From positions 1-40,947 of the forward strand of contig CAZEIW010000034.1 in the NCBI GenBank assembly GCA_964512305.1: a DNA stretch of 40,947 nucleotides, given 5' to 3'. Below the pieces are notes generated by a model. That model was not told the origin of the DNA and did no database searches. It saw only the letters and a program-made list of their open reading frames with translations. Source of the DNA: CAZEIW01 sp964512305 (GTDB taxonomy: Bacteria > Pseudomonadota > Gammaproteobacteria > Burkholderiales > Burkholderiaceae_F). This document shows positions 28,587-37,412 of this stretch, piece by piece (position 1 is the stretch's first letter; the number at the start of each line of letters is the position of its first letter). A program made the translations under genes and the position numbers.

Positions 28587-29378
28587 ATGTCCGCTACGGC
28601 ACCCCTCGTGATGCAGGCCAAGGGCCTGGTCAAGCGCTACGGCCACGTGACCGCGCTCGACGGATCCGACTTCGACTTGCGCGCCGGCGAGGTTCTGGCG
28701 GTCATCGGCGACAACGGCGCCGGCAAGTCGAGCCTCATCAAGGCGCTGTCGGGCGCGGTGATTCCCGACGAAGGCGAGATCTTCCTCGACGGCAAGCCCG
28801 TGCACTTCCGCAGCCCGATCGACGCGCGGTACCAGGGCATCGAAACCGTCTATCAGGATCTCGCGGTCGCCCCGGCCATGACGATCGCAGAGAACCTCTT
28901 TCTGGGCCGCGAGGTCCGCCGCAGCGGCCTGCTCGGACGCTTCGGCTTCATCGACAAGAAGAAGATGCTCGCCGAGAGCACGGCCCGCATGAACGAGCTC
29001 AAGGTCGGCATCCGCTCGATGACGCAGGCCGTGGAAACGCTCTCGGGCGGGCAGCGCCAGTGCGTCGCGGTGTCGCGCGCGGCCGCGTTCGCGCAGCACG
29101 TCGTCATCATGGACGAGCCCACCGCGGCGCTCGGCGTCAAGGAAGGCAACATGGTGCTGGACCTCATCCGGCGGATCCGCGAGCGCGGGCTGCCGGTGAT
29201 CCTGATCAGCCACAACATGCCGCACGTGTTCGAAGTCGCCGACCGGATCCACATCGCGCGCCTCGGGCGCCGCGCGGCCGTGGTCGACCCGAAGAAGATC
29301 CCGATGAGCGACGTGGTCGCGGTGATGACCGGCGCGATCAAGCCGGAGGACATCCCCGCGTCGTGCCTCGCGCACTGA
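28587..29378 (+). CDS. frcA: Fructose-type ABC transporter, ATPase
   Basis: Single-domain sugar ABC ATPase of 263 residues. Motifs in order: Walker A GDNGAGKSS, Q-loop VYQDLAVAP, signature LSGGQRQ, Walker B VVIMDEP and H-loop LISHNM. The one-domain form is the normal size for FrcA, which acts as a homodimer, in contrast to the two-domain ATPases of ribose and arabinose importers. It directly follows frcC and is followed 16 nt later by the FucU-like gene. Note that the xylose ATPase at 4031 is built the same way. Confidence 0.93.
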   Translation: MSATAPLVMQAKGLVKRYGHVTALDGSDFDLRAGEVLAVIGDNGAGKSSLIKALSGAVIPDEGEIFLDGKPVHFRSPIDARYQGIETVYQDLAVAPAMTIAENLFLGREVRRSGLLGRFGFIDKKKMLAESTARMNELKVGIRSMTQAVETLSGGQRQCVAVSRAAAFAQHVVIMDEPTAALGVKEGNMVLDLIRRIRERGLPVILISHNMPHVFEVADRIHIARLGRRAAVVDPKKIPMSDVVAVMTGAIKPEDIPASCLAH

Positions 29379-29394
29379 CGCCGGGCGCGCGATC

Positions 29395-29850
29395 ATGCTC
29401 AAGGGCATCGACCCGCTGCTGACGCCGGAGCTGCTGCGGGTGCTCGCGGAAATGGGGCACGGCGACGAGATCGTCGTCGCCGACGCCAACTTCACCGCTC
29501 ACTCGCTCGGCCGGGGCCGGCCGGTCATCGCGCTGCCGGGGGCCGGCGTGCTGCGCAGCTGCGCCGCGGTGCTTTCGCTGCTGCCGCTCGATGCGGCGGT
29601 CGAGCAGCCGGTGGCCTACATGCACGTCGGCGGCAGGCCGGACGGCTACCGCAGCGCGCTGCAGCGCGAAGTCATCGCCAGCCTGGAGCAGGCCGGGTGG
29701 GCGAAAGGTTCCCAGTGCGAGGCGCTCGAGCGCTTCGCGTTCTATCGCCGCGCCGCCGGCGCCTATGCGATCGTGCATACCGGCGAACAGCAGCCCTACG
29801 CGAACTTCCTGTTCAAGAAAGGGGTGCTGTGCGAGGCGCTGCGTGAATGA
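29395..29850 (+). CDS. RbsD/FucU-family sugar mutarotase
   Basis: A 151-residue protein of the RbsD/FucU fold, which interconverts sugar anomers after uptake. It opens with LKGIDPLLTPELLRVLAEMGHGDEIVVADANF, containing the conserved active-site His in MGHGDE and the Asp in DANF. The C-terminal FYRRAAGAYAIVHTGEQQPYANFLFKKGV is typical of FucU. It lies between frcA and the ROK gene with small gaps or overlaps, so it is part of the operon. FucU proteins act on L-fucose and related sugars; here a fructose, mannose or other cluster substrate is likely. Confidence 0.92.
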   Translation: MLKGIDPLLTPELLRVLAEMGHGDEIVVADANFTAHSLGRGRPVIALPGAGVLRSCAAVLSLLPLDAAVEQPVAYMHVGGRPDGYRSALQREVIASLEQAGWAKGSQCEALERFAFYRRAAGAYAIVHTGEQQPYANFLFKKGVLCEALRE

Positions 29851-31078
29851 TCGGGGGACGTTCGACCCGGCGTGGCAGCGGCTGAAGCCGCGCGGCTCCA
29901 GCCAGGGCGCCCTGCGCCGGTACAACGAGCGGGTCGTGCTGCAGGCGATCCGCCTCCATGGCGCGCTGCCAGGCGCCGAAATCGCGCGCCTGACGCGACT
30001 GACGGCGCAGACCGTGTCGCTGATCAGCAAGCGCCTGCTCGACGAGGGCCTGGTGCGCAAGGGCGAGCCGCTGCGCGGCAAGGTGGGCCAGCCGTCGGTG
30101 CCGCTGTCGCTGAACCCGGACGGCGCCTACGCGATCGGCATCAACGTCGGCCGGCGCAGCCTCGACATGCTGCTGGTCGATTTCACCGGCGAGGTGCGCG
30201 AGCGCCGGTCGCACGCGTACCGATTTCCCGACCCCGACGCCGTGCTGCCGGAGATCGACGGACACGTGCGCGGCGTCGTGCGTGCCCTGGGAACGGCACG
30301 CCGCTCGCGCCTTCAGGGCGTGGGCATCGCGATACCGCTGTCGATCGGAAGCTGGCAGGATCTGCTCGGTTTTCCGCAGCGGGTTTCCGCGCGCTGGCAG
30401 GCGACCGACCTGCGCGCGGAAGTCGCGCGGCGCACGAAGCTGCCGGTGACCGTGATCAAGGACACCGCCGCAGCCTGCGTGGCCGAGCTGGTCTCCGGCC
30501 GCGGGCGCTACGTCGGCAGCTTCCTGTACATTTTCGTCGGCACCTTCATCGGGGGCGGGCTCGTGATGGACAGCCGTCTGCGGTCCGGCCTGCACGGCAA
30601 TGCCGGGGCGGTCGGCTCGATGCCCCTGGGGCTGGCGCGCGGCGCGCGTGCCGCCGCGCCCGCGCAGCTGCTCGGGGTGGCCTCGCTCCTGAACCTCGAG
30701 CGCGCCTACGCGCGCGCCGGGCTCGACGTGAGCGCCGTCGGAGACGAGCGGGCGCTGCAGGCGCCCTGGCGCGAGCTCACCCGCCGCTGGCTCGGCGAAA
30801 CCGCGGCCGCGATCGCGCTCGCGGTCAGCAGCGCGACCTGCCTGCTCGATCTCGACGGCGTGATCGTCGACGGCTCGTTCGGCCGCGACCTCCTGGCGGC
30901 GCTGGAGGCCGAGCTGCAGGGGGCGCTTTCCCGCTACAGCTGGGAGGGGGTCGTGCGGCCGCCGGTTCACCAGGGCACCATCGGCGCCGACGCCCGCGCG
31001 CTGGGCGGCGCGCTGCTCCCGCTCTATGCCAGCTACGTGCCCGACCGCGACCTGTTTCTGAAGATGGCGATCGACTGA
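29843..31078 (+). CDS. ROK-family transcriptional repressor
   Basis: DNA-binding regulator of 411 residues. GTG 29843 overlaps the end of the FucU-like gene by 8 nt. Residues about 15-75 form a winged helix (GALRRYNERVVLQAIRLHGA and LTAQTVSLISKRLLDEGLVR). The rest is a ROK sugar-kinase fold (YAIGINVGRRSLDMLLVDF; IKDTAAACVAEL; FVGTFIGGGLVM; HGNAGAVGSMPLG). The zinc-binding Cys cluster of classical ROK proteins is absent, as is the usual GAGEIGH motif, and the kinase motif is degenerate, so it is a regulator and not a kinase. It probably controls this cluster through the AT-rich operator at 26211-26231. Confidence 0.9.
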   Translation: MNDRGTFDPAWQRLKPRGSSQGALRRYNERVVLQAIRLHGALPGAEIARLTRLTAQTVSLISKRLLDEGLVRKGEPLRGKVGQPSVPLSLNPDGAYAIGINVGRRSLDMLLVDFTGEVRERRSHAYRFPDPDAVLPEIDGHVRGVVRALGTARRSRLQGVGIAIPLSIGSWQDLLGFPQRVSARWQATDLRAEVARRTKLPVTVIKDTAAACVAELVSGRGRYVGSFLYIFVGTFIGGGLVMDSRLRSGLHGNAGAVGSMPLGLARGARAAAPAQLLGVASLLNLERAYARAGLDVSAVGDERALQAPWRELTRRWLGETAAAIALAVSSATCLLDLDGVIVDGSFGRDLLAALEAELQGALSRYSWEGVVRPPVHQGTIGADARALGGALLPLYASYVPDRDLFLKMAID

Positions 31079-31160
31079 CGCCCTGTCCGGTTGGCGGGCG
31101 ACGCCCGATTGCCGGTCATTCCCGGGAATCCGCGACTGAGAAAATCGATCGAACGACACC

Positions 31161-32381
31161 ATGCCCGACCGGCCACCGACGCCAGACTTCCGCTCGCCTG
31201 ATTTCCTGGCGCAGCACGCGCTCTGGATCATGCACTTCTACCGCGGCCGCGCGATCGACCCGAGCGGCGGCATGTTCCACTGCTACCTCGACGACGGCAC
31301 CGTGTACGACCGCACGACCCGCCACCTCGTCAGCGCGACGCGTTTCGTGGTCACCCACGCGCTCGCGTTCCGGCTCGACAACGATCCCGCCTGGCGCGCC
31401 GGTGCCGCGCATGCGCTGGCCTTCCTCGACACGGCGTTCGCGGATGCCGAGCGCGGCGGTTTCGCCTGGACGATCCGCTGGGACAACGGCCGGGCCGAGG
31501 TCATCGATCCGACCCGCCACATGTACGGCCTTGCCTTCGTGATGCTCGCGGCCGCGCGCGCGGCCGAGATCGGCCTTTCGGGCGCCCGCGCGCTGCTCGA
31601 CCGGGCCGCCGAAACGGCCGAGCGCCGCTTCTTCGAGCCCGCGGCCGGCCTGTACGGCGACGAGGCGACCCCCGCCTGGGAGGTCGCGCCCTACCGCGGC
31701 CAGAATGCGAACATGCATGCCTGCGAGGCGGCGATCGCCGCCTTCGAGGCGACCGCGGAGCCGCGCTACCTGCAGCGCGCCGAAGAACTCGCGCAAGCCG
31801 TCACGCTGCGCCTGGCCGAGGCCGCCGGCGGCGGCGTCTGGGAGCACTACCACATCGATTGGACGCCCGACTGGGAGTACAACCGCCACGATCGCTCGAA
31901 CATCTTCCGGCCGTGGGGCTTCCAGCCGGGCCACTTCACCGAATGGGCCAAGCTGCTGTGCCAGCTCGACGCCCACCTGCCGCAATCCTGGCACCTGCCG
32001 CGCGCCCGCGCGCTCTTCGACCGCGCGCTCGAATCCGCGTGGGACAAAGTCCATGGCGGGATCCACTACGGCGTGGCGCCCGGCGGCACGGTGTGCGATG
32101 CCGACAAGTACCACTGGGTGCAGGCGGAATCGCTCGCCGCCGCGGCGCTGCTGGCGCAGCGAACCGGGGAGGGCGTCTACTGGGACTGGTACGACCGCAT
32201 CTGGCGGTATTGCTGGCAGCACTTCGTCGATCATCGCGAGGGCGCCTGGTTCCGCATCCTGTCGCCGGAAAATCGCCGCCTGGAGCGCGAGAAGAGCCCG
32301 CCGGGCAAGGTCGACTACCACGACATCGGCGCCTGCTTCGACGTCCGGCGCGCTCTGCTCTCAAACGGAGGTTCACGGTGA
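31161..32381 (+). CDS. AGE-family sugar isomerase/epimerase (mannose isomerase-like)
   Basis: A 406-residue (alpha/alpha)6-barrel enzyme of the N-acylglucosamine 2-epimerase family. Conserved active-site stretches are visible: TRHMYGLAFVMLAAA, GQNANMHACEAAIAAF, FRPWGFQPGHFTEWAKLL, DKYHWVQAESLAAA and KVDYHDIGACFD, including the His residues used in aldose-ketose isomerisation. It resembles mannose isomerase/YihS more than true GlcNAc epimerase. In this context it could convert mannose to fructose for the PfkB kinase. The ATG at 31161 lies 82 nt after the ROK stop, and the stop overlaps the next gene's GTG. Confidence 0.88.
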   Translation: MPDRPPTPDFRSPDFLAQHALWIMHFYRGRAIDPSGGMFHCYLDDGTVYDRTTRHLVSATRFVVTHALAFRLDNDPAWRAGAAHALAFLDTAFADAERGGFAWTIRWDNGRAEVIDPTRHMYGLAFVMLAAARAAEIGLSGARALLDRAAETAERRFFEPAAGLYGDEATPAWEVAPYRGQNANMHACEAAIAAFEATAEPRYLQRAEELAQAVTLRLAEAAGGGVWEHYHIDWTPDWEYNRHDRSNIFRPWGFQPGHFTEWAKLLCQLDAHLPQSWHLPRARALFDRALESAWDKVHGGIHYGVAPGGTVCDADKYHWVQAESLAAAALLAQRTGEGVYWDWYDRIWRYCWQHFVDHREGAWFRILSPENRRLEREKSPPGKVDYHDIGACFDVRRALLSNGGSR

Positions 32382-33286
32382 ACGCCGCCGCCGCTCCCAT
32401 CCCCCTCAGCCCCAACGGCCCCCGACTCTCCCCCATCGTCGCCGGCGTCTGGCGCATCCGCGACTGGAACTTCGACGTCCCCGCCCGCCTGCGCTGGATC
32501 GAGCAGGCGCTCGACCTGGGGATCACGAGCTTCGACAACGCCGACATCTACGGCGACTACCAGGCCGAGACGCTGTTCGGCGAGGCGCTGGCGGCTGCGC
32601 CCGCGCTGCGCCGTCGCATGCAGCTGGTCACGAAGTGCGGCATCAAGCTCCTCTCGGCGCAGCGGCCCGCGCACCGGGTCAAGTCGTACGACAGCTCTCA
32701 CGCGCACGTGATCGCCTCGGTCGAGAACTCGCTGCGCGCGCTGCGCACCGATCAAATCGACCTGCTCCTGCTGCACAGGCCGGACTTCCTGATGGATGCC
32801 GATCAGCTGGCGCACACGCTGCACGTGCTGATCGAAGCCGGCAAGGTGCTGCACGTCGGCGTCTCGAACTACACGCCGTCGCAGTTTGCGCTGCTCAACC
32901 AGCGCATCCCGCTCGCCACCAACCAGATCGAGCTGTCGCCGCTCGCGCTGGGGGTGCTCGGAGACGGCACGCTGGACCAGTGCCAGGCGCTCGGCTGCAG
33001 GCCGATGGCATGGTCGCCGCTGGCCGGCGGCCGCCTGTTCCGCGACAACGACGAACGCACCCGCCGCGTGCGCGGCGTGCTCGGGGAGCTCGCGGCAGCC
33101 TACGGCGTCGGCGCGGCGACGATCGCCTACGCGTGGATCCGGCGGCACCCGGCGCGGCCGGTGCCGATCACCGGTTCGGGGCGCGGCGAGGCCTTGCGCG
33201 AGGCCGTCGCGGCACTGTCGATCGACCTGAGCGGCGACGACTGGTATCGGGTCTGGCAGGCGAGCGTGGGGCACGAAGTGGCCTGA
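32378..33286 (+). CDS. Aldo/keto reductase (YdhF-like)
   Basis: NADPH-dependent oxidoreductase of 302 residues. GTG 32378 shares GTGA with the preceding stop and follows CGGAGG (32366-32371). The catalytic tetrad is visible: Asp and Tyr in FDNADIYGDYQAE, Lys in LVTKCGIK and His in DLLLLHRPDFLMDADQ. The segments GVSNYTPSQFALLNQRI, MAWSPLAGGRLF and PVPITGSGRGEALREAV closely follow E. coli YdhF. Translational coupling to the AGE isomerase implies a shared pathway, perhaps reduction or oxidation of a hexose. A GC-rich 6-bp hairpin without a T-run follows in 33287-33402. Confidence 0.92.
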   Translation: MNAAAAPIPLSPNGPRLSPIVAGVWRIRDWNFDVPARLRWIEQALDLGITSFDNADIYGDYQAETLFGEALAAAPALRRRMQLVTKCGIKLLSAQRPAHRVKSYDSSHAHVIASVENSLRALRTDQIDLLLLHRPDFLMDADQLAHTLHVLIEAGKVLHVGVSNYTPSQFALLNQRIPLATNQIELSPLALGVLGDGTLDQCQALGCRPMAWSPLAGGRLFRDNDERTRRVRGVLGELAAAYGVGAATIAYAWIRRHPARPVPITGSGRGEALREAVAALSIDLSGDDWYRVWQASVGHEVA

Positions 33287-33402
33287 GCCCGATACGGGCG
33301 GCCCCGGGGTCGGCAGCCCCGGTGCGGCGGCCCATCCGCCGTCAGGTCGGCAAGCAGTCGCTCGCAGGCGATCGGGGTTGCGCATCACGCGGGGAGAGGG
33401 CA

Positions 33403-34017
33403 ATGTCAGGACTGTTCGGCGAAAGCCATCGACGGCTGCAACGCCAGTTCGACACCGAGCGGCTCGCCGACCGGATCGAGGAGCGCCTGGTTCGGGACTT
33501 CGTCTCGCCCGACGACCGCGCCTTCATCGAACGGATGGACATGTTCTTCCTGGCGACCGCCGACGCCGCGGGCCGGCCGAACTGCTCGTACAAGGGGGGC
33601 GCCCCGGGCTTCGTCCGCGTGCTGGACCCGCAGACGCTCATGTTTCCGAGCTACGACGGCAACGGCATGTACCTCTCGATGGGCAACACGATCGAGAACC
33701 CGCACGTCGGTCTGCTGTTCATCGACTTCGAGAACCAGAAACGCCTGCGGCTCAACGGCATCGCCCGCATCGAATCGGCCGACTCGGCGACGCCTCCCTA
33801 CGCCGAGGCCCAGTTCGTGGTCATTGTTGCCGTGCGGCAGGTCTTCCCCAACTGCCCGCGGTACATTCACAGGATGCAGGTGATCGAACCCTCGAAGTTC
33901 GTGCCGCAGGGGGGCCGCGAGACGCCGGTTCCCGGTTGGAAGCGCATGGACTGGGCGTGCGACGTGCTTCCGGAGGGCGATCCCGCGCGACTGCCAAAGG
34001 ACGCGGCGCCGGGCTGA
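33403..34017 (+). CDS. Pyridoxamine 5'-phosphate oxidase-family flavoprotein
   Basis: A 204-residue protein with a split-barrel FMN-binding fold. DRAFIERMDMFFLATADAAG followed by PNCSYKGGAPGFVRVLD is the first strand region, and GNTIENPHVGLLFIDFEN with RLRLNGIARIE the second; both are typical of the PNPOx-like general-stress family. True PdxH is unlikely because its C-terminal substrate motif is not seen. GGGGAGAGGG upstream sets the ATG at 33403. It lies 46 nt before a glutathione S-transferase gene, a pairing that suggests a detoxification role. The substrate is unknown. Confidence 0.88.
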   Translation: MSGLFGESHRRLQRQFDTERLADRIEERLVRDFVSPDDRAFIERMDMFFLATADAAGRPNCSYKGGAPGFVRVLDPQTLMFPSYDGNGMYLSMGNTIENPHVGLLFIDFENQKRLRLNGIARIESADSATPPYAEAQFVVIVAVRQVFPNCPRYIHRMQVIEPSKFVPQGGRETPVPGWKRMDWACDVLPEGDPARLPKDAAPG

Positions 34018-34062
34018 GCGCCGGCGCGCGCCCCGAACCCCTGCTCGAACGAGGAGACATCC

Positions 34063-34686
34063 ATGTCGATCCAACTGCATTCATGGCCGCGCAGCTCGGG
34101 CACGCGGGTTGCGTGGGCGCTCGAAGAACTGGGCGTTCCGTACGAGTACGTCGAGCTCGATCCGAAGCAGGGCGAGCATCGATCGCCGCGCTACCTCGCT
34201 CTCAATCCCCACGGCAAGGTGCCGACGCTGGTCGATGACGGTGAGGTCTTCTTCGAATCGGGCGCGATCCTGCTGCACCTGGGCGACAAGTACGGGCGCG
34301 ACAGGCAGCTGTGGCCCGCCGGCGGCGGGCAGCCGCGGGCGGACGCGCTTTCATGGACCGTGTGGGCCGTGGTCGAGCTCGGTCCCTATCTCCTGCAATG
34401 GATGTACCACGGGCTCGACACCCCCATATCGTTCAAAGCCGGGGACCGCAGCAAGGCGGCCGCCGAATACAGCCGGTCGCAGTTCGTCCGCTGCCTCGAT
34501 GCCCTGCAGGCGCGCCTGGAGACGCGCGAGCATCTTCTCGGCGCTTTCTCGCTGGTCGACATCGGCTGCGCGAGCTGGCTGATGCTCGGCGCGTCGCTCG
34601 GCGTCGCCGTCGACGACGGTCATCCGCGCGTCGCGGCGTGGCGGCAGCGGTGCGCTCAGCGGCCGGCGGCCGCCCGGGCCCGGTGA
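34063..34686 (+). CDS. Glutathione S-transferase-like protein
   Basis: A 207-residue two-domain protein. The N-terminal thioredoxin-like domain starts IQLHSWPRSSGTRVAWALEE, with the Ser pair at the glutathione site, followed by NPHGKVPTLVDDGEVFFESG, where VP precedes the cis-Pro turn and ESG contacts glutathione. The C-terminal half is all-helical (LSWTVWAVVELGPYLLQWMY; SLVDIGCASWLMLG). GAGGAG before the ATG supports the start. It overlaps the convergent CFI-box gene by 31 nt at its 3' end. Confidence 0.92.
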   Translation: MSIQLHSWPRSSGTRVAWALEELGVPYEYVELDPKQGEHRSPRYLALNPHGKVPTLVDDGEVFFESGAILLHLGDKYGRDRQLWPAGGGQPRADALSWTVWAVVELGPYLLQWMYHGLDTPISFKAGDRSKAAAEYSRSQFVRCLDALQARLETREHLLGAFSLVDIGCASWLMLGASLGVAVDDGHPRVAAWRQRCAQRPAAARAR

Positions 34687-37199
34687 AGCCGGCGGCCGAT
34701 TCCTGCACCGACGAGGATCGCGACGAACACGGTTGCGAGCAGTAGCGTCCGCGTTCCGTATTCGATCGCGTACACGACCGGGGTGAGCGCGAGTCGCGCC
34801 AGCCATTTTGGCGTTTCGTGCTCACCCAGGTAGTCCGCGATCGGCGGCGACACCCGGTAGTAGAAACGCACGAACGATCTGCCGGCGGCGCTGGTCATCA
34901 GGTGCCGGTCGCGGAAGTGCCTCAGAACTGCGACGTGCGGGTCGAGATAGCTGCCGTACGCCGCGGTCGCGATGAAGCAGCCGATCATTTGGCTTCCGAT
35001 GAACGGCGGGGTGCCAAAGTCGACGGGTGGCCCCGGGGTGAGGTTCGCGAAGGTCGTGAACGGGTTGTACTGCTGCTCGGCCATGATCGCCCATGCGGTT
35101 GCCGCGATGCCGCTCCGCTCCGGGATGCACTGATACGGCGTGCTCAGACATTGGTTCAGCGGAGGCACCTGGTCGCCGTCCTGCAGCGTGCTGGCGACCA
35201 CGCCCAGGCCGTCGCCGAACGGCGCGGTCGCCTGGGCGTTGGCAATCTGCGCGAGTGCTGAGGCGCGCGCGGAATCGAATTCGCCCGTCGCGTAGACGAT
35301 GTCGACCAGGACCATCGCGACCACCATCTGTCCCGTGAACTCCCAAGCGATGCCGTTCGGGACCGGATTTCCGTTCGGATCGGGCGTGGGATTCTTCACG
35401 ATGTCGTACCCGCTGAAAGCGTCGCCGCCCGCAGTGACGGACTGCGCGAAACTGCCCTGCGCGTGGCGCAGCGGGACACGCCAGTCGATCTGGGACATAT
35501 AGCGGCCGGCCGTTGACAGTGCCAGGATCGCGGAGGTGTCCGCGTCCAGGAAATCGCAGGCGTTGATCACCTCCGCGCCCTTTTGGGCGCCTGTCGGGCA
35601 GACGCCCGCCGATGCGGCGGTCCCGGCCGGCACGGTCCCGGCGTTGAAGCGGCCGTTCGTGGCGTCGAACATCCGCATCACGAAATCGCCGGCGACATTG
35701 GCTGCCGCCATCCATGCGGGCGAGGCGGAAGGATTGCCGTAGGCGAGCTCCGCGTTACCCAGTGCGGTCATCGCGGCGAAGATGTCCGCGTTGTTCTCGA
35801 CGGACTTCGCCGTGCTAAGGGGCTTGGGCTGTCCCTGGCCCGGATACCCGATGAAATACCCTCCGTACCCGGCGGCCGATGTGTCCGCGAGGTTGTCGAC
35901 GATCCAGTGGCCGACCGCCCTGGCATCGTCGAGATAGCGCGGATCCCGGAAGTACCGGTACGCGTTGAGCAGCGCGATGATTTCGAAGGCGTTGTTTCCG
36001 CCGGTCGCGCCGTCGAGCACGAGGCAGTATCCGGCCGCGCCGCACTGCGATTTGCCCGCGCTGTAGCCGGCGAGTCTCGAATCGCCCGCCTTTCCGATCT
36101 TTGGCGGCACCGGATCGTTGAGGAAGCCGATGTCGCCGGTCTCGTATCCGTCGTGCGCTCCCATGTAGACGCTCGTCCCGGCGCTGGCCGTCGGCAGCGG
36201 ATCGCCGGTGTTGTCGTGATGCAGCGCGTAGTCGAACGTGTCGGCGATGACCTGCGCGTCCTGCCAGTCGCCCTCATAGAGCAACACGAGCTCGGCCAAC
36301 GACGATTCATAGGTCGTCGCCAGGTTTCGGAGCACCTGATCCGGAGGGAACGGGTAGCCCGGGTCCGCGGACGCCGTCTGGAGCGGCACGACCCCGAACG
36401 TCTGGTTGGCCGCCGGGAGGCCGAGCGCGGTCTGACGCGATGCGGGTGCAGGGTCGAACCGGACGTCGTCGACGAGAACCGTGCCGCCATTCGCGGTGCT
36501 GGCGCCGTTCGTCGCGATGGTGAACAGCACGTGGACCTGGTCCAGCGCGGGCGGACACACTGCCGCCTGACCCGCAGCGGCGGTCAGAGAACTCATCGGA
36601 ATGGTGAAGGTCGCCCAGACCGTCGTCGGCGGCGTGATGAAGGGGCTGACGCAGTTTCCGACACCGAACTGAAACGCCGAACCGGTCGGCGACCTCGCGT
36701 CGAAGACGAGGTTGGCGGCACCGCGAAGGTCGTAGCCGTTGCCGGACTGCAGGACGCCCCAGTTTTCGGGTTCCTCGACGTTCAGGCCGGCGAAACTGCC
36801 AGGCGCCTGCGGGTCGAGGGAGACGCGCAGGACCGTGCCGCGGGTCCGGTCCAGGACATTCGGGTCGGTCGAGCAGCCGTTGGCCGCGGCCAGGTCGTCG
36901 ATGCAGCCTGTGTCGATATGGACTGTCGCCAGGTTGGCCGCGCTGCTTGCGAAGAGTCCGGACGGGAAACCGTGATTCAGACCGTCGTCCTGATTGCGGT
37001 AGACGAAGAACGCGCTCCGGTTCAGCGCCGTTCGCGCCGACAGCCATGAATACGCGCCCGTGCTGATCGCCGGGGAGGCGGCGTCGGCTTCGGCACCGAG
37101 GAGGCTCAACCGGTGCGCCTGCAGGACGGTCGCGCAGAAGAGCGCGATCACGGTGACTTGGATGATGACGCCGATCCGGGAGTGCGAGATTCCGGGCAT
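34656..37199 (-). CDS. Long secreted or anchored protein with CFI-box C-terminal domain
   Basis: An 847-residue envelope protein of unknown function. ATG 37199 begins a short charged stretch and a hydrophobic helix (IGVIIQVTVIALFCATVLQA), a signal peptide or anchor; the frame is open upstream to 37730 but that part lacks protein-like composition. Residues about 40-250 look like a beta-rich, possibly carbohydrate-binding module. Residues about 270-700 are helix-rich with repeated aromatic/Gly motifs (AYRYFRDPRYLDDARAVGHW; GRYMSQIDWRVPLRHAQGSF) resembling alpha/alpha-barrel glycosidases. CFIATAAYGSYLDPHV at 741-756 is the CFI-box, followed by FYYRVSPPIADYL and a final hydrophobic helix with an Arg-rich tail. 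No catalytic residues could be assigned. Confidence 0.75.
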   Translation of the reverse strand: MPGISHSRIGVIIQVTVIALFCATVLQAHRLSLLGAEADAASPAISTGAYSWLSARTALNRSAFFVYRNQDDGLNHGFPSGLFASSAANLATVHIDTGCIDDLAAANGCSTDPNVLDRTRGTVLRVSLDPQAPGSFAGLNVEEPENWGVLQSGNGYDLRGAANLVFDARSPTGSAFQFGVGNCVSPFITPPTTVWATFTIPMSSLTAAAGQAAVCPPALDQVHVLFTIATNGASTANGGTVLVDDVRFDPAPASRQTALGLPAANQTFGVVPLQTASADPGYPFPPDQVLRNLATTYESSLAELVLLYEGDWQDAQVIADTFDYALHHDNTGDPLPTASAGTSVYMGAHDGYETGDIGFLNDPVPPKIGKAGDSRLAGYSAGKSQCGAAGYCLVLDGATGGNNAFEIIALLNAYRYFRDPRYLDDARAVGHWIVDNLADTSAAGYGGYFIGYPGQGQPKPLSTAKSVENNADIFAAMTALGNAELAYGNPSASPAWMAAANVAGDFVMRMFDATNGRFNAGTVPAGTAASAGVCPTGAQKGAEVINACDFLDADTSAILALSTAGRYMSQIDWRVPLRHAQGSFAQSVTAGGDAFSGYDIVKNPTPDPNGNPVPNGIAWEFTGQMVVAMVLVDIVYATGEFDSARASALAQIANAQATAPFGDGLGVVASTLQDGDQVPPLNQCLSTPYQCIPERSGIAATAWAIMAEQQYNPFTTFANLTPGPPVDFGTPPFIGSQMIGCFIATAAYGSYLDPHVAVLRHFRDRHLMTSAAGRSFVRFYYRVSPPIADYLGEHETPKWLARLALTPVVYAIEYGTRTLLLATVFVAILVGAGIGRRLHRARAAAGR

Positions 37200-37412
37200 G
37201 GTCGACACGCGTCGTTGCGGGAAGAAGGTGGGTGGGGCGGGTTGCTGAGTTGCTGGAAACGTACGCTGGCCTCGCTTACACATCGGCGACAGATCCGCGG
37301 GTGCGGATGCGCACGGCCGCGGCCACGGATTTCTCGATACCTGGCGTTGCGGAAAATTCGACGCCGTCGGCCGCCTGTTTGCGGTAACGTCTCCCGGGGG
37401 GGGTGCTGACCC

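Noticed and set aside
29843..31078. The ROK protein as HexR
   Set aside because: HexR is an RpiR-family protein with an SIS domain; this one has a ROK kinase fold, so it is not the expected binder of the TGTAR-N5-CTACA sites.
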